From: Actinomycetota bacterium
GTDB taxonomy: Bacteria > Actinomycetota > CADDZG01 > JAHWKV01
Direction of reading: 5' to 3'
Assembly (NCBI GenBank): GCA_030447305.1
Contig: JAUJPC010000001.1
Span: 451,998-515,997, forward strand
Length of the DNA stretch: 64,000 nucleotides
Below, piece after piece: positions 42,133 to 51,750 of this stretch. The notes below the pieces were generated by a model that searched no databases, was not told the origin of the DNA, and was given only the letters and a program-made list of their open reading frames with translations. Position numbers and translations under genes: made by a program. Position 1 is the first letter of the stretch. The number at the start of each line of letters is the position of its first letter.

Positions 42133-44877
42133 ATGCAGCAAGCCGGTGTCCGCCGGCTCGAATTCGACTATGCCGGCGTCGCCACCCTCGATGGTAACTG
42201 GGAGTTTTTTCCGGGGGAGCACTCGCTCGACGACCTTCCGAAGCTGAAGCCGGAAACAATCGTTGTTCCGGGACTGTGGGAAACCCAGGGTTACCTGGAG
42301 CTCGACGGGGCTGCCTGGTACCGGCTCTGCTTTGACCTTGAGGATGTCTCCGGCTACTGGACCCTTCGCTTCGGAGCGGTGATGGACATTGCCGACGTGT
42401 ACCTCAACGGCCGCCATCTGACTTCTCACGATCTGCCGTTCACGCCATTCGAGCTCGACGCCGGACCGGCGTTGAATGCCGGGGTCAATGAGCTGGTGGT
42501 CCGGGTCTTCGATCCGTCTTTGGACGACCCCCAGCACTTGCAGCTGCCGCACGGTAAGCAGGGTTGGGCCAACTGGATCTTTCCCAGCCGGCCCAGCCTC
42601 TACCTTACTTACGGCGGCATCTGGCAGTCCGTAACCCTCAGGCGCCACGGCCCCCTGGTTCTGCAAGACGTCTTCGTCAACAGCGATCCGGACGACCTCA
42701 GAGTGGAGGTTTCGCTTGCCAACCGTAGCCCCTCGAAGGTTCAGGGCCGGGTGTCGATTCGAACTCTGGGAATCCTCGAGGATGAGTGGGAGCACATCCC
42801 AGGCGGACAGAAGCGCAGCTTCAGCTTTGTATTGGGTTCCACCTCCGCGCCTCGCTGGAACCCGTCAAATCCAAATCTCCATGACCTGATAGTCGACATT
42901 AAGGCGGCTCGGGAGCCGAGCGACGGGGGTGTGGTTCGCTTCGGTCTGCGCAAGATCGAGATCGAGGGCACGCGGATGTTGATCAACGGGTCCCCTTACC
43001 GGATGAAGAGCGTCCTGGTCCAGGGATTTCGCTCCGACGGTCTCTACGCAGAGGGAACCCGAGAGGCTATCGAGGACGAGGTCCGCAAGGCGATCGACAT
43101 GGGCTTCAACACGGTTCGCCTGCACATCAAGGCTTTCGATCCGACATACCTGGACGTGTGCGACGAGCTCGGAATGTTGGTCCACAGTGACATCCCGGTG
43201 GCGGAGCCTATCGACCACGCACAGCTCGGCACCGATACCCCACTGGCTCTGCGGTGCCGCCGTGCCGCCCGCGACCAGGTCATTCGGGATCGCAACCACC
43301 CGAGCATCATCCTTTGGAGCGCGATGAACGAGCTGGGCCTGGAGCGGCCGGAGATCAGATTCTGGGACCGGTACGAGGACTTCGTTCGGGCCATGGTTGG
43401 TGAGGTGGAGAAGGCGGACCCGACGCGGCCGGTGATCGAGAACGACTGGGTGGAGCCCGACCCGGACCGGGTGTTCAGCTCGCCGATCCTCACCGCCCAC
43501 TGGTACGGCCGCCTTCACGCCGAGTACCTCGCCACAATCGACAAGAAGGCGGCGGAGTGGTCCGAAGTGGGAAGGCCGTTATACGTCACGGAGTTCGGGG
43601 ACTGGGGTCTCCCGGCCATGCCTCGTAAGGAGCTGCCGCCGTTTTGGGATACCCGCGAGATCTATTCAGTGGGACTGGCGGCGACATTATGGCCGGGCAG
43701 CATCGCCCGGTTCGTGAGTGAGACCCAGCGATATCAGGGCCTTTCCGACCGGTTTCAGATAGAGGTCTTTCGCAGGCACGACCACCTGGGTGGCTACTGT
43801 GTTACCGAGCTGACCGACGTGCCTCACGAGCTCAACGGACTGCTCGATCTTGACCGCAACCCCAAACGAATAGCGGCCGAGGAGATAACAAGGGCCAACC
43901 AACCGGTGTTGCCCATGCTCAAGCTGGAGAATTTGGTGGCGACCGCCGGAGGCACCTTTACCGCGTGCTTCGAGGTCGCCAACGACGGTCCGTCCCTGGA
44001 GGATATTACGGCTGAATGCTGGTTCGGGGATGCCTTCGGCCCTGAGGAGGCGGGGGTGGTGAGGATCGGCCGGCTGGACGGCTACCGGGCGAGCCGGCTG
44101 GGTGAAGTCCGGCTCACCGCTCCCGAGGTGCCCGGCGCCCATGACCTCATAGCGAGTCTCACTAAGGACGGAGTCGAGATCTCCAGGAACCGGTATCCGG
44201 TCCATGTTGTACTGGAGCCCGAGCCGGTTGGCCCCGTAAGGCTCCTCGGGGGCACCACCTGCGCGGCGGCGGTGGAAAGTGTCGGAGGCTACCTCTCCGA
44301 CGACGGAACGGTTGTTGTGGGGGAACGGTCTCTCGACGAGACCTCAGGGGCCGTGCTGCGTGAGAAGCTTGCGGCCGGTGGGTCGGTGATAGTCCTGGCA
44401 CAGGAACTCTCGGCGGTTCAGCACTTCCCGGTCCCGGTGGAGATGGCTCCGGTGTCCACCACCTGGGGCTCGTCGATTTTCCGTTTCACTAACGACGAGG
44501 GCTGGATGCCGGCTCTGCCCCGAAGAAATATTCTGACCACCGAGGACTCCACCATCCACCCGGGCAGTCTTATTGTCAGCATCGGAGGTCGGCCTTTTCC
44601 GGACATTCCAGCTGTCATCACTTACAAGCCGGCGCCCTACCCGCTCGCCGGAACGCTTATCGGGTGCACCTTCGTCGGCTCCGGAAGGCTCATCTTCTGC
44701 CAGTACCGGTTATGCGAGAGGGCAGGCTCGGGCGATGCAGCCGCACGGGCGGTGCTGGCCGACGTGATTCGCTCGCCCGAACGCCTGGCACGAGCGGCCC
44801 TGAAGGAGTCGATGGCAAAGCCGGACGGCCGAAATCTGCAGCTGTGGTGGCTCCCGCCGGGAGGAAAGCGCATTTGA
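42133..44877 (+). CDS. Glycoside hydrolase family 2 (beta-galactosidase/glucuronidase-like)
   Basis: 914 residues from ATG 42133 behind GGAGGG; a TTG at 42127 is unlikely. Domains: jelly-roll sugar-binding (about 10-170, YWTLRFGAVMDIADVYLNGR), immunoglobulin-like (180-280), TIM barrel (285-590) and a further C-terminal region (590-914). The acid/base is Glu400 in WSAMNELGLE, and the nucleophile Glu487 in YVTEFGDWG. No signal peptide, so it hydrolyses imported sugars. Its stop overlaps galT by TTGA, and galK follows. Beta-galactosidase activity is the simplest reading from this context, but the sequence alone does not exclude glucuronidase or mannosidase. Confidence 0.88.
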   Translation: MQQAGVRRLEFDYAGVATLDGNWEFFPGEHSLDDLPKLKPETIVVPGLWETQGYLELDGAAWYRLCFDLEDVSGYWTLRFGAVMDIADVYLNGRHLTSHDLPFTPFELDAGPALNAGVNELVVRVFDPSLDDPQHLQLPHGKQGWANWIFPSRPSLYLTYGGIWQSVTLRRHGPLVLQDVFVNSDPDDLRVEVSLANRSPSKVQGRVSIRTLGILEDEWEHIPGGQKRSFSFVLGSTSAPRWNPSNPNLHDLIVDIKAAREPSDGGVVRFGLRKIEIEGTRMLINGSPYRMKSVLVQGFRSDGLYAEGTREAIEDEVRKAIDMGFNTVRLHIKAFDPTYLDVCDELGMLVHSDIPVAEPIDHAQLGTDTPLALRCRRAARDQVIRDRNHPSIILWSAMNELGLERPEIRFWDRYEDFVRAMVGEVEKADPTRPVIENDWVEPDPDRVFSSPILTAHWYGRLHAEYLATIDKKAAEWSEVGRPLYVTEFGDWGLPAMPRKELPPFWDTREIYSVGLAATLWPGSIARFVSETQRYQGLSDRFQIEVFRRHDHLGGYCVTELTDVPHELNGLLDLDRNPKRIAAEEITRANQPVLPMLKLENLVATAGGTFTACFEVANDGPSLEDITAECWFGDAFGPEEAGVVRIGRLDGYRASRLGEVRLTAPEVPGAHDLIASLTKDGVEISRNRYPVHVVLEPEPVGPVRLLGGTTCAAAVESVGGYLSDDGTVVVGERSLDETSGAVLREKLAAGGSVIVLAQELSAVQHFPVPVEMAPVSTTWGSSIFRFTNDEGWMPALPRRNILTTEDSTIHPGSLIVSIGGRPFPDIPAVITYKPAPYPLAGTLIGCTFVGSGRLIFCQYRLCERAGSGDAAARAVLADVIRSPERLARAALKESMAKPDGRNLQLWWLPPGGKRI

Positions 44878-45860
44878 CTGAGCGCAGGTTCGACCCCACC
44901 AGGAGCGAGTGGGTCACGATCTCGTCGCACCGCCAGGACCGCACGTTCCTGCCGTCGAGACAGATGTGCCCGTTCTGCCCGACACACTCGCCGGAGTTCA
45001 CTACGGAGGTGCCGGTAGCGACCTACGACCTGGCGGTCTTCGACAACAAGTTTCCTTCACTTAGCCCAAAACCTCCCGCGCCGTCAGTGCAGGCCTCCGG
45101 CCTTTATCCGGTCGGGCCGGCCCTGGGAGCGGCCGAGGTGGTGCTGTACTCAGAGGACCATACGGCGACCCTCGCCGGGATGGATCAGGAACGGGTTTAC
45201 TGGATCATCAACCTCTGGGCCGACAGATATGCCACGCTCGGATCGCGGGAGGAGGTGGCGTACGTCCTGATCTTCGAGAACAAAGGCGTGGAGGTCGGCG
45301 TGACTCTGCACCACCCTCATGGACAGATCTACGCCTATCCGGATATTCCGCCGGTGCCGCTCAAGGAGCTAAAGTCCGCCCTGCGGCACCTTGAGGATTG
45401 GGGCTCGTGTGTTTTTTGCGACCAGATCGGGCGAGAACGAAGCGACGAGATTCGGGTTTTGGCCGAGAACCGCAGCTTTTTGGCGTTCGTTCCTTTTGCA
45501 GCCCGCTATCCCTACGAGGTCCGTATCATGTCCCGCCGGCACGCGGCCAGTCTGTTGGACCTGACCGATCCGGAGAGGCAATCGCTGGCTGAGATCATGC
45601 TCCGGGTTCTGCGGGGCTATGACGCTTTGTTCGGGTTCTCGATGCCCTACATCATGGGCATCCACCAGGCGCCCACCGACGACGGCGGATGGCAGGCCGT
45701 GAGCCACTTCCACATTGAGTTCACCCCACCCTACCGAACCGCCACGAAGCTCAAGTACCTGGCCGGCTCGGAGTTCAGTGGAGGCGCATTCCTCAACGAC
45801 ACGGTCCCCGAGGAGTCTGCGGAACGGCTTCGCGCTGCGGTGAAGTCGGTGGAGCGGTAG
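44874..45860 (+). CDS. galT: Galactose-1-phosphate uridylyltransferase
   Basis: 328 residues from TTG 44874, which overlaps the GH2 stop. TERRFDPTRSEWVTISSHRQ is the family start, CPFCPTHSPE supplies the Cys pair for structural zinc, and EVGVTLHHPHGQIYAYPDIP contains the His-Pro-His-Gln active-site motif with the uridylylated His. MGIHQAPTDDGGWQAVSHFH holds the second metal/His region. It exchanges UDP between UDP-glucose and galactose-1-phosphate in the Leloir pathway. Confidence 0.95.
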   Translation: MTERRFDPTRSEWVTISSHRQDRTFLPSRQMCPFCPTHSPEFTTEVPVATYDLAVFDNKFPSLSPKPPAPSVQASGLYPVGPALGAAEVVLYSEDHTATLAGMDQERVYWIINLWADRYATLGSREEVAYVLIFENKGVEVGVTLHHPHGQIYAYPDIPPVPLKELKSALRHLEDWGSCVFCDQIGRERSDEIRVLAENRSFLAFVPFAARYPYEVRIMSRRHAASLLDLTDPERQSLAEIMLRVLRGYDALFGFSMPYIMGIHQAPTDDGGWQAVSHFHIEFTPPYRTATKLKYLAGSEFSGGAFLNDTVPEESAERLRAAVKSVER

Positions 45861-45946
45861 CAACGGCTGATCCGGCGGAGCTGAGAGGGGAGTTCAGATC
45901 CCGCGCCGAAAAGGAGCCGGCGGGCATCTGGAGTGCGCCGGGAAGG

Positions 45947-47005
45947 GTGAACCTCATAGGCGAGCACACCGACTACAACAGCGGCTTCGTGCTTCCCATT
46001 GCCATCAACCTCAGAACCTACGTGGCGGCGGCCCCAAGGAACGATGGAGTTCTGCGTGGTTGGTCGCTCCAGGAGGCAGAGACTTTCGAGGTGGAGGTCG
46101 CAAGGCTGACCCCGGCCGGCGTGACGGGTTGGCCTGCCTACGCCTGTGGGCCGGCGTGGGTCCTGGCGCAGAGAGGCTGGTCCCTGCCGGGAGCCGACCT
46201 TCTTGTCGATTCCCAAATCCCCCTCGGCGCGGGCCTCTCCTCGAGTGCCGCGATCCAGACCGCCATCGGTCTCGCTCTTTCCGATCTTGCCGGACGGCCG
46301 CTGGAGGGAAGGGATCTGGCGGATGTCGCCCATCGATCCGAGTCCGACTTCGTCGGCGTTCCGTCCGGGACCATGGACCAGATGATCAGCGCCCTCGGGC
46401 GCCGATCCACAGCGCTGTTCCTGGACACCAAAGATGCCTCCTACGAGTACATCCCCTTCGATCTGATGGCCGGCAGACGGGCGCTGTTGGTTATCGACAC
46501 GGGCGTGAAGCACAGACTGCGTGACGGTCAATACGCCGAGCGCCGGAGGACCTGCGAAGCTGCCGCCGCAGCTCTGGGTGTGCCGTCGCTGAGAGAGGCG
46601 ACGCTCGAGCTGCTCGAGTCGGGAGTCCTCACGGAGGTCCAACGCCGCAGAGCCCGCCACGTGGTCACCGAGAACCACCGAGTCCTGGAGGTGGTGGCCG
46701 CCCTGAGGGCCGCAGACTTGCGGCTCGTCGGATCGGCCTTCGTCCGTTCCCATGAATCTCTGAGGCGAGACTACGAAGTCTCCAGCCCCGAGCTGGACCT
46801 TGCTGTGGAGTCGGCCCTGGCCGCCGGGGCGTTGGGTGCCCGCATGACCGGTGGAGGCTTCGGCGGCTCGGCCATTACACTGGTGGAAGCGGTGGATGTG
46901 GCTACTCTGCGCCGGCACGTGATCGGAGCGTTTGATACCGCCGGGTTTGGGAAGCCCCGAGTTTTCGAGGTGCATGCGGAAGACGGTGCAACGGCGCACC
47001 GTTAG
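45947..47005 (+). CDS. galK: Galactokinase, start unresolved
   Basis: Galactokinase signature GRVNLIGEHTDYNSGFVLPI, GHMP motif PLGAGLSSSAAIQTAIGLAL and C-terminal GARMTGGGFGGSAITLVEA are all present. The GTG at 45947 lies inside the signature, so it cannot be the real start. Homologous sequence (ADPAELRGEFRSRAEKEPAG) extends upstream in the same frame to about 45866, but no ATG, GTG or TTG is found there. The probable start is GTG 45849, within the galT end, if one base is missing before GTAGCAACG. Otherwise a non-canonical codon is used. The enzyme makes galactose-1-phosphate for GalT. Confidence 0.9.
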   Translation: MNLIGEHTDYNSGFVLPIAINLRTYVAAAPRNDGVLRGWSLQEAETFEVEVARLTPAGVTGWPAYACGPAWVLAQRGWSLPGADLLVDSQIPLGAGLSSSAAIQTAIGLALSDLAGRPLEGRDLADVAHRSESDFVGVPSGTMDQMISALGRRSTALFLDTKDASYEYIPFDLMAGRRALLVIDTGVKHRLRDGQYAERRRTCEAAAAALGVPSLREATLELLESGVLTEVQRRRARHVVTENHRVLEVVAALRAADLRLVGSAFVRSHESLRRDYEVSSPELDLAVESALAAGALGARMTGGGFGGSAITLVEAVDVATLRRHVIGAFDTAGFGKPRVFEVHAEDGATAHR

Positions 47006-47247
47006 GCGAGGATAGTTTCGGCGCCCCGGGGCTCGGGTAAATCGCCGACATAGCTTGAGGACCAGGCTCTCGCTGCAGCGCCCGTCGGCGCGTTCGTCAG
47101 TGAATCGTACTGCTGCAGGGAGGAAGGCTTGGAACTCATCAGCTTGTTTAAGTCCGTGTACTGGACCGCTTACGATCTCGACAGTGTCCAGACGTCCGCC
47201 CGCAGCATCGGTACTCCGAAATCCGAGACCAAGGCGGTGATGCCCGC

Positions 47248-49518
47248 ATGAGGCAGGACACCGATTTGATCGTCTTCTCGCACTTGCGGTGGACCTTCGT
47301 TTGGCAACGACCGCAGCACCTGGTCGCCCGCATGTCATTCGCTGCCCGTACGTGGTTCATCGAAGAGCCGTGGGAGGCCGACGTTGATGAGCCAAAGCTA
47401 TGCCTGCAGGAGCACGGAGACGTCACCAGGGTTTGGCTGGAGGTCCCCCGCCAGGGGAGCCACGTCAATTTCGGAGATCCGCGGGGCGCATCGTACGCCC
47501 AACACCTGGATGCGCTTTTTGCGAACGTGTCCGACCCGGCGGTGTGGCTGTACACCCCCATGGCACTGCACCTGGCAAAACAACGCGACCCCTCGGTGTT
47601 GGTCTACGACGTCATGGACGACCTGGCGATGTTCAAGGACGCTCCGGAGGAGTTGGTTCTAAGGTTCCGGCAAACCCTTGCAGCGGCCGACGTCGTGTTC
47701 ACCGGAGGAAGGTCACTGTTCAACAAGGTGGTCAAGCAGCGCCCGGAGCGGACCTACCTATTCCCAAGCGGGGTGGAGCCGGAGCACTACGAGCCGGCCA
47801 TAGACCTCCGGCAGAAGGGCGACAAGCCGGTGGCCGGATACGTCGGAGTCATCGATGAACGCGTGGACCTGCAGCTGGTTGCCGCAATTGCGGAACGTCT
47901 GCCCGACTGGGAGATCCGTATGGTGGGACCGGTGCTCAAGATCAACCCCGCCGACCTTCCTCAGGCCGCCAACATCGTCTATCCGGGGCATGTCGGCTAC
48001 AACGACCTTCCGGAGGTCATGAGCGGATTCCACGTCGGACTTATGCCCTTCGCCCTCAATGAGGCCACCCGATCGATCAGTCCGACCAAGACGCTGGAGT
48101 ATCTGGCGGCCGGCTTACCTGTGGTTTCCACCAGAGTCCCGGACGTTGTCGCCGATTACAGCGAGGTAGTGGCGTTTGCCGACGATGCCGAAAAGTTCGC
48201 CGATTGCTGCATCTCGTCACTCGCCGAGCCGACCGACGACATGAAGGCGCGGGTGGCGCCGATCTTGCGAAAGCAGCATTGGGACACCATCGCCCGGGCG
48301 ATGCAGGAGCTGCTGGTCAATGCGGTCAGCGAAAAGTCGAGAGCTCCCCGCATACCATCCGCCAAAGGATTCGACTACCTCATCGTCGGAGCCGGATTTG
48401 CCGGCAGCGTCATTGCCGAGCGGATGGCGAACGAGTCCGGCAAGCGGGTATTGGTGGTCGACAAACGCAACCACATCGGCGGCAACGCTTACGACCGCTA
48501 TGACGATTCGGGGATCCTGATTCACAAGTACGGTCCTCACATCTTCCACACCAACAGCAAAGAGGTCTTCGAGTATCTGTCGCAGTTCACCTCCTGGCGG
48601 CGGTACGAGCACCGGGTAAAGGCGAGCGTGGACGGCAGGCTGGTCCCGATCCCCATCAACCTCGACACGATCAACGAGTTGTACGGCATGGATCTGACCT
48701 CTCGGGACGTCGAGGACTTCTTCCAATCGGTTGCCGAGCCGGTATCCGAGTGCCTGACCTCTGAGGACGTGGTTGTGAGCAAGGTCGGCCGTGAGCTGTA
48801 CGAGAAGTTCTTCCGGAACTACACCCGCAAGCAGTGGGGCTTTGATCCCTCCGAGCTCGATGCCAGCGTCACCTCGCGTGTCCCCACCCGGACCAACCGC
48901 GACGATCGTTACTTCACCGACACCTATCAGGCGATGCCGACCAACGGCTACACACGGATGTTCGAGCGTATGCTGGACCACCCCAACATCAAGATCATGC
49001 TGAACACGGACTATCGCGAGATCGAGGACCAGGTGGACTGGGACGAGATGGTCTACACCGGACCTATCGACGAGTTCTTCAACAATCGCCTGGGCAAGCT
49101 TCCCTACCGGTCCCTCCAGTTCGAGTTCGAGACGTTCGATGCCGAGTACGTGCAGCCGGCGCCGGTCGTGAATTACCCGAACGAGCACCCGTACACGAGG
49201 GTGACCGAGTTCAAGTACCTGACGGGTCAGGAATCCGCAAAGACAACAGTGGTCTACGAGCATCCGAGCGACGACGGCGACCCCTACTACCCGGTTCCCC
49301 GGCCCGAGAATGCCGAGCTCTACAAAAAGTACAAGGCTCTGGCGCTCGCCACGCCGGGGGTTCACTTTGTGGGCCGCCTGGCGACTTACAAGTACTACAA
49401 CATGGATCAGGTCACCGCTCAGGCGCTGGCAATGCACCGTCGTCTGCACAAGGCGGGCCGGCCGGCGGAGCTGGTCGACCTCGGCTACGTTTCCTCGGCG
49501 GCTGCTGAGAGCAAGTGA
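47248..49518 (+). CDS. glf: Glycosyltransferase fused to UDP-galactopyranose mutase
   Basis: 756 residues. Residues 1-365 are a GT-B glycosyltransferase: WTFVWQRPQHLVARM, VLVYDVMDDLAMF, VAGYVGVIDERVDLQLVAAI and SPTKTLEYLAAGLPVVSTRV, similar to TuaH-type enzymes. From about 374 a complete UDP-galactopyranose mutase follows: FDYLIVGAGFAGSVIAERMA (FAD site), NHIGGNAYDRYDDSG, GPHIFHTNSKEVFEYL, NYTRKQWGFDPSELDAS and RLATYKYYNMDQ. Both halves look full-length. The fusion would couple making UDP-galactofuranose to its transfer. An intergenic gap of 242 nt separates it from galK, so it may have its own promoter. Confidence 0.93.
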   Translation: MRQDTDLIVFSHLRWTFVWQRPQHLVARMSFAARTWFIEEPWEADVDEPKLCLQEHGDVTRVWLEVPRQGSHVNFGDPRGASYAQHLDALFANVSDPAVWLYTPMALHLAKQRDPSVLVYDVMDDLAMFKDAPEELVLRFRQTLAAADVVFTGGRSLFNKVVKQRPERTYLFPSGVEPEHYEPAIDLRQKGDKPVAGYVGVIDERVDLQLVAAIAERLPDWEIRMVGPVLKINPADLPQAANIVYPGHVGYNDLPEVMSGFHVGLMPFALNEATRSISPTKTLEYLAAGLPVVSTRVPDVVADYSEVVAFADDAEKFADCCISSLAEPTDDMKARVAPILRKQHWDTIARAMQELLVNAVSEKSRAPRIPSAKGFDYLIVGAGFAGSVIAERMANESGKRVLVVDKRNHIGGNAYDRYDDSGILIHKYGPHIFHTNSKEVFEYLSQFTSWRRYEHRVKASVDGRLVPIPINLDTINELYGMDLTSRDVEDFFQSVAEPVSECLTSEDVVVSKVGRELYEKFFRNYTRKQWGFDPSELDASVTSRVPTRTNRDDRYFTDTYQAMPTNGYTRMFERMLDHPNIKIMLNTDYREIEDQVDWDEMVYTGPIDEFFNNRLGKLPYRSLQFEFETFDAEYVQPAPVVNYPNEHPYTRVTEFKYLTGQESAKTTVVYEHPSDDGDPYYPVPRPENAELYKKYKALALATPGVHFVGRLATYKYYNMDQVTAQALAMHRRLHKAGRPAELVDLGYVSSAAAESK

Positions 49519-50555
49519 CCCTGTTCACCGCTGGTGAGGTGACTCAGCGAGAGTTGGGCGCCGGCGGGCCGAAGCTGTCGACCCTGGGCTTCGGTGCCTG
49601 GGCCGCTGGGGGGGCTTCGAAGTTCGGGTGGGCATCGGTTGAGGACGAGGAATCGATCAAAGCGATCCGGTTTGCGGTCGAGTCCGGCGTCAACTGGATT
49701 GACACTGCAGCGTTTTACGGTCGGGGCCACTCCGAGGAGATCGTCCGCCGTGCGCTGGAACCGTGGAAGCACAGCCAAGAAGTCCTGATCTTCACCAAGT
49801 GCGGCCTGAGGTGGACCGGCAAGGACAGGGACACGAACCCCACGAACAATCTGAGGCCGCAGTCGATCCGTTACGAGTGTGAGCAGAGCCTGAAGCGGCT
49901 GGGCGTCGAACGGATCGACCTCTACCAGTTCCACTGGCCGGATCAGATTGGAACGCCGGTGGAGGACTCGTGGGGAACGATGCTTGAGCTGATTACAGAA
50001 GGCAAGGTGCGGTGGGGCAGCGTATCAAACTTCGGGGTGGATCTTCTGGACCGCTGCGAGAAGCTGGGGCACGTCCAGTCGCTGCAGCCGCGGATCAACC
50101 TCATCGACCGCTCTGCCCTCCCTGAGATCCTCCCGTGGTGCGTGGAGCACGGAACCGGGGTGATTGCGTACTCGCCGCTGGCGTCGGGCCTTCTGACCGG
50201 CAGCTGGGACGAGCGGCGGGTCGAGACGCTTCCCGTCGACGACTGGAGAAAGCACTCTGAAGACTTCCACCCGCCCCGGGTCTACCGGAGCCTCAAGTTT
50301 GCGGCCGCACTCAAACAGATTGCCGATGAGGCAGGGACCACGTTGCCGGTTCTGGCAGTGGCGTGGGTCCTTGGACTCCGCGGCGTTACGGGGGCGATTG
50401 TGGGGGCTCGCAACGCAGACCAGGTAAGGGGTTGGCTCCCGGCTGCAAGTTGGGAGCTGCCGCCGGAAACCTGGTCGAAAGTCGACGACCTAATTCGGGA
50501 GCAGGACACCGCGGAAGAACACTCCACGGCCAACTTTGATCCTAAGGTCGGTTGA
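49515..50555 (+). CDS. Aldo/keto reductase
   Basis: 346 residues from GTG 49515, GTGA overlap with the mutase fusion. Catalytic residues: Asp and Tyr in WIDTAAFYGRGHSEE, Lys in IFTKCGLRW, His in LYQFHWPD. The NADPH region is IAYSPLASGLLTGSWDERRV and GAIVGARNADQV. Family length is right. Cytosolic NADPH-dependent reduction of an aldehyde or sugar is expected; the substrate may be a sugar from the cluster. Confidence 0.93.
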   Translation: MTLFTAGEVTQRELGAGGPKLSTLGFGAWAAGGASKFGWASVEDEESIKAIRFAVESGVNWIDTAAFYGRGHSEEIVRRALEPWKHSQEVLIFTKCGLRWTGKDRDTNPTNNLRPQSIRYECEQSLKRLGVERIDLYQFHWPDQIGTPVEDSWGTMLELITEGKVRWGSVSNFGVDLLDRCEKLGHVQSLQPRINLIDRSALPEILPWCVEHGTGVIAYSPLASGLLTGSWDERRVETLPVDDWRKHSEDFHPPRVYRSLKFAAALKQIADEAGTTLPVLAVAWVLGLRGVTGAIVGARNADQVRGWLPAASWELPPETWSKVDDLIREQDTAEEHSTANFDPKVG

Positions 50556-50626
50556 GCTTCGTCACGCTGTGATTGCTTGGCGACGGCACCCCGCCGGAGC
50601 ATGACTGCCTTCGGGAATGGTATGAG

Positions 50627-51730
50627 GTGACCCGCACCGAAGAGGCCCTGACGAAGATCGACCAGGTGAGGGGATGGCTCGGCACGTCCCGTCTTGACGG
50701 GGTACTCCTGGAGTCGAACGCCAACTTCTCATGGATCACCGCCGGTGGTCACGGCTACATCGTGGTGTCCGAGGAGGAGGCCGCGGCGAGCGTCCTGATC
50801 ACCCTCGACCGGGCGGCCGTTGTGACTTCGAACATCGAGGGGCGGCGTCTTGCCGAGGAGGAGATTCCAGCAGGCTGCTTTGAGATCCTCGAATATCCCT
50901 GGGACACGCCGATGCGGCAGGACGAGCTGATCGAGGAGGTCGCCGGGTCGGGCAATCTTGTCAGCGACCTGCCCGCCTCCAAGAGGCAGAGCGCACCGCC
51001 CAGTCTTAACGCGCTCCGTACGGTACTACTGGGGCCGGAGATCGACAGGTACCGCCAGCTGGCACAGGATGGTGCCTTCGTAGTCGAGTCTGCCTGCCGG
51101 GCCGTCGAGCCCAAGCAGAGCGAGCTCGAAATGGCGGCACGAATGGCAGGTCTTTGCTACGAGAGGAAGATGCTTCCGGTCGTGAACCTCGTAGCCGCCG
51201 AGGATCGCATCTTCCGTTACCGGCACCCGCTCCCCAGCGGCATGCGCGCCGCCCGGACGATGATGGCGGTGCTGGTGGCGAGAAGAGGGGGGCTACACGT
51301 GTCGCTCACCCGGACGGTGTGCTTCGGCGATCCCGATCCTGACCAGCAAGCACGTCACGTGGCCTGCGCCCGAATCGACGCCCGGATGATTTCGAGGAGT
51401 ACGCCGGGGACAGCACTGTCAGAGGTTTTCGCCGCTGCGGTCCGGCAGTACGAGGCCGAAGGCTATCCCGACGAGTGGAGAAATCACCATCAGGGCGGTC
51501 CGACCGGATACGCAGGAAGGGAGCTGTTTGCCACTCCGAGCGAGGGCTACGTGATCAAAGCCGATCAGGCCCTCGCGTGGAATCCTTCGGTTGCCGGAGC
51601 CAAGTCGGAGGACACCATCTTGGCGACCGAGCAGGGACCGGAGGTCCTGAGCGACAGTGGCCACTGGCCGGTGCTGGAGATTGAGCTGGACGGAGTGATA
51701 TTCAAACGGCCGGGGTTGTTGATCCGGTAG
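50627..51730 (+). CDS. M24 peptidase-fold protein lacking metal ligands
   Basis: 367 residues from GTG 50627; an in-frame TTG at 50573 is less likely, since relatives start at TRTEEALTKIDQVRGW. N-terminal creatinase-like domain, then the pita-bread fold. The usual metal Asp pair is lost: MAVLVARRGGLHVSLTRTVC shows Arg/Ala and Leu in place of both Asp. The third ligand region keeps His (NHHQGGPTGYAG), the first Glu is replaced (LAWNPSVAGAK), and only the final Glu (SEDTIL) remains. So it is probably not a metallopeptidase, rather a binding protein or metal-free hydrolase such as creatinase. Confidence 0.82.
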   Translation: MTRTEEALTKIDQVRGWLGTSRLDGVLLESNANFSWITAGGHGYIVVSEEEAAASVLITLDRAAVVTSNIEGRRLAEEEIPAGCFEILEYPWDTPMRQDELIEEVAGSGNLVSDLPASKRQSAPPSLNALRTVLLGPEIDRYRQLAQDGAFVVESACRAVEPKQSELEMAARMAGLCYERKMLPVVNLVAAEDRIFRYRHPLPSGMRAARTMMAVLVARRGGLHVSLTRTVCFGDPDPDQQARHVACARIDARMISRSTPGTALSEVFAAAVRQYEAEGYPDEWRNHHQGGPTGYAGRELFATPSEGYVIKADQALAWNPSVAGAKSEDTILATEQGPEVLSDSGHWPVLEIELDGVIFKRPGLLIR

Positions 51731-51750
51731 CTATAAAGGTAGGTCTTCAA

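Noticed and set aside
45731-47338. 535-codon minus-strand frame
   Set aside because: Antisense to galK with its three GHMP motifs.
48217-49449. 410-codon minus-strand frame
   Set aside because: Antisense to the mutase domain; no family motif.
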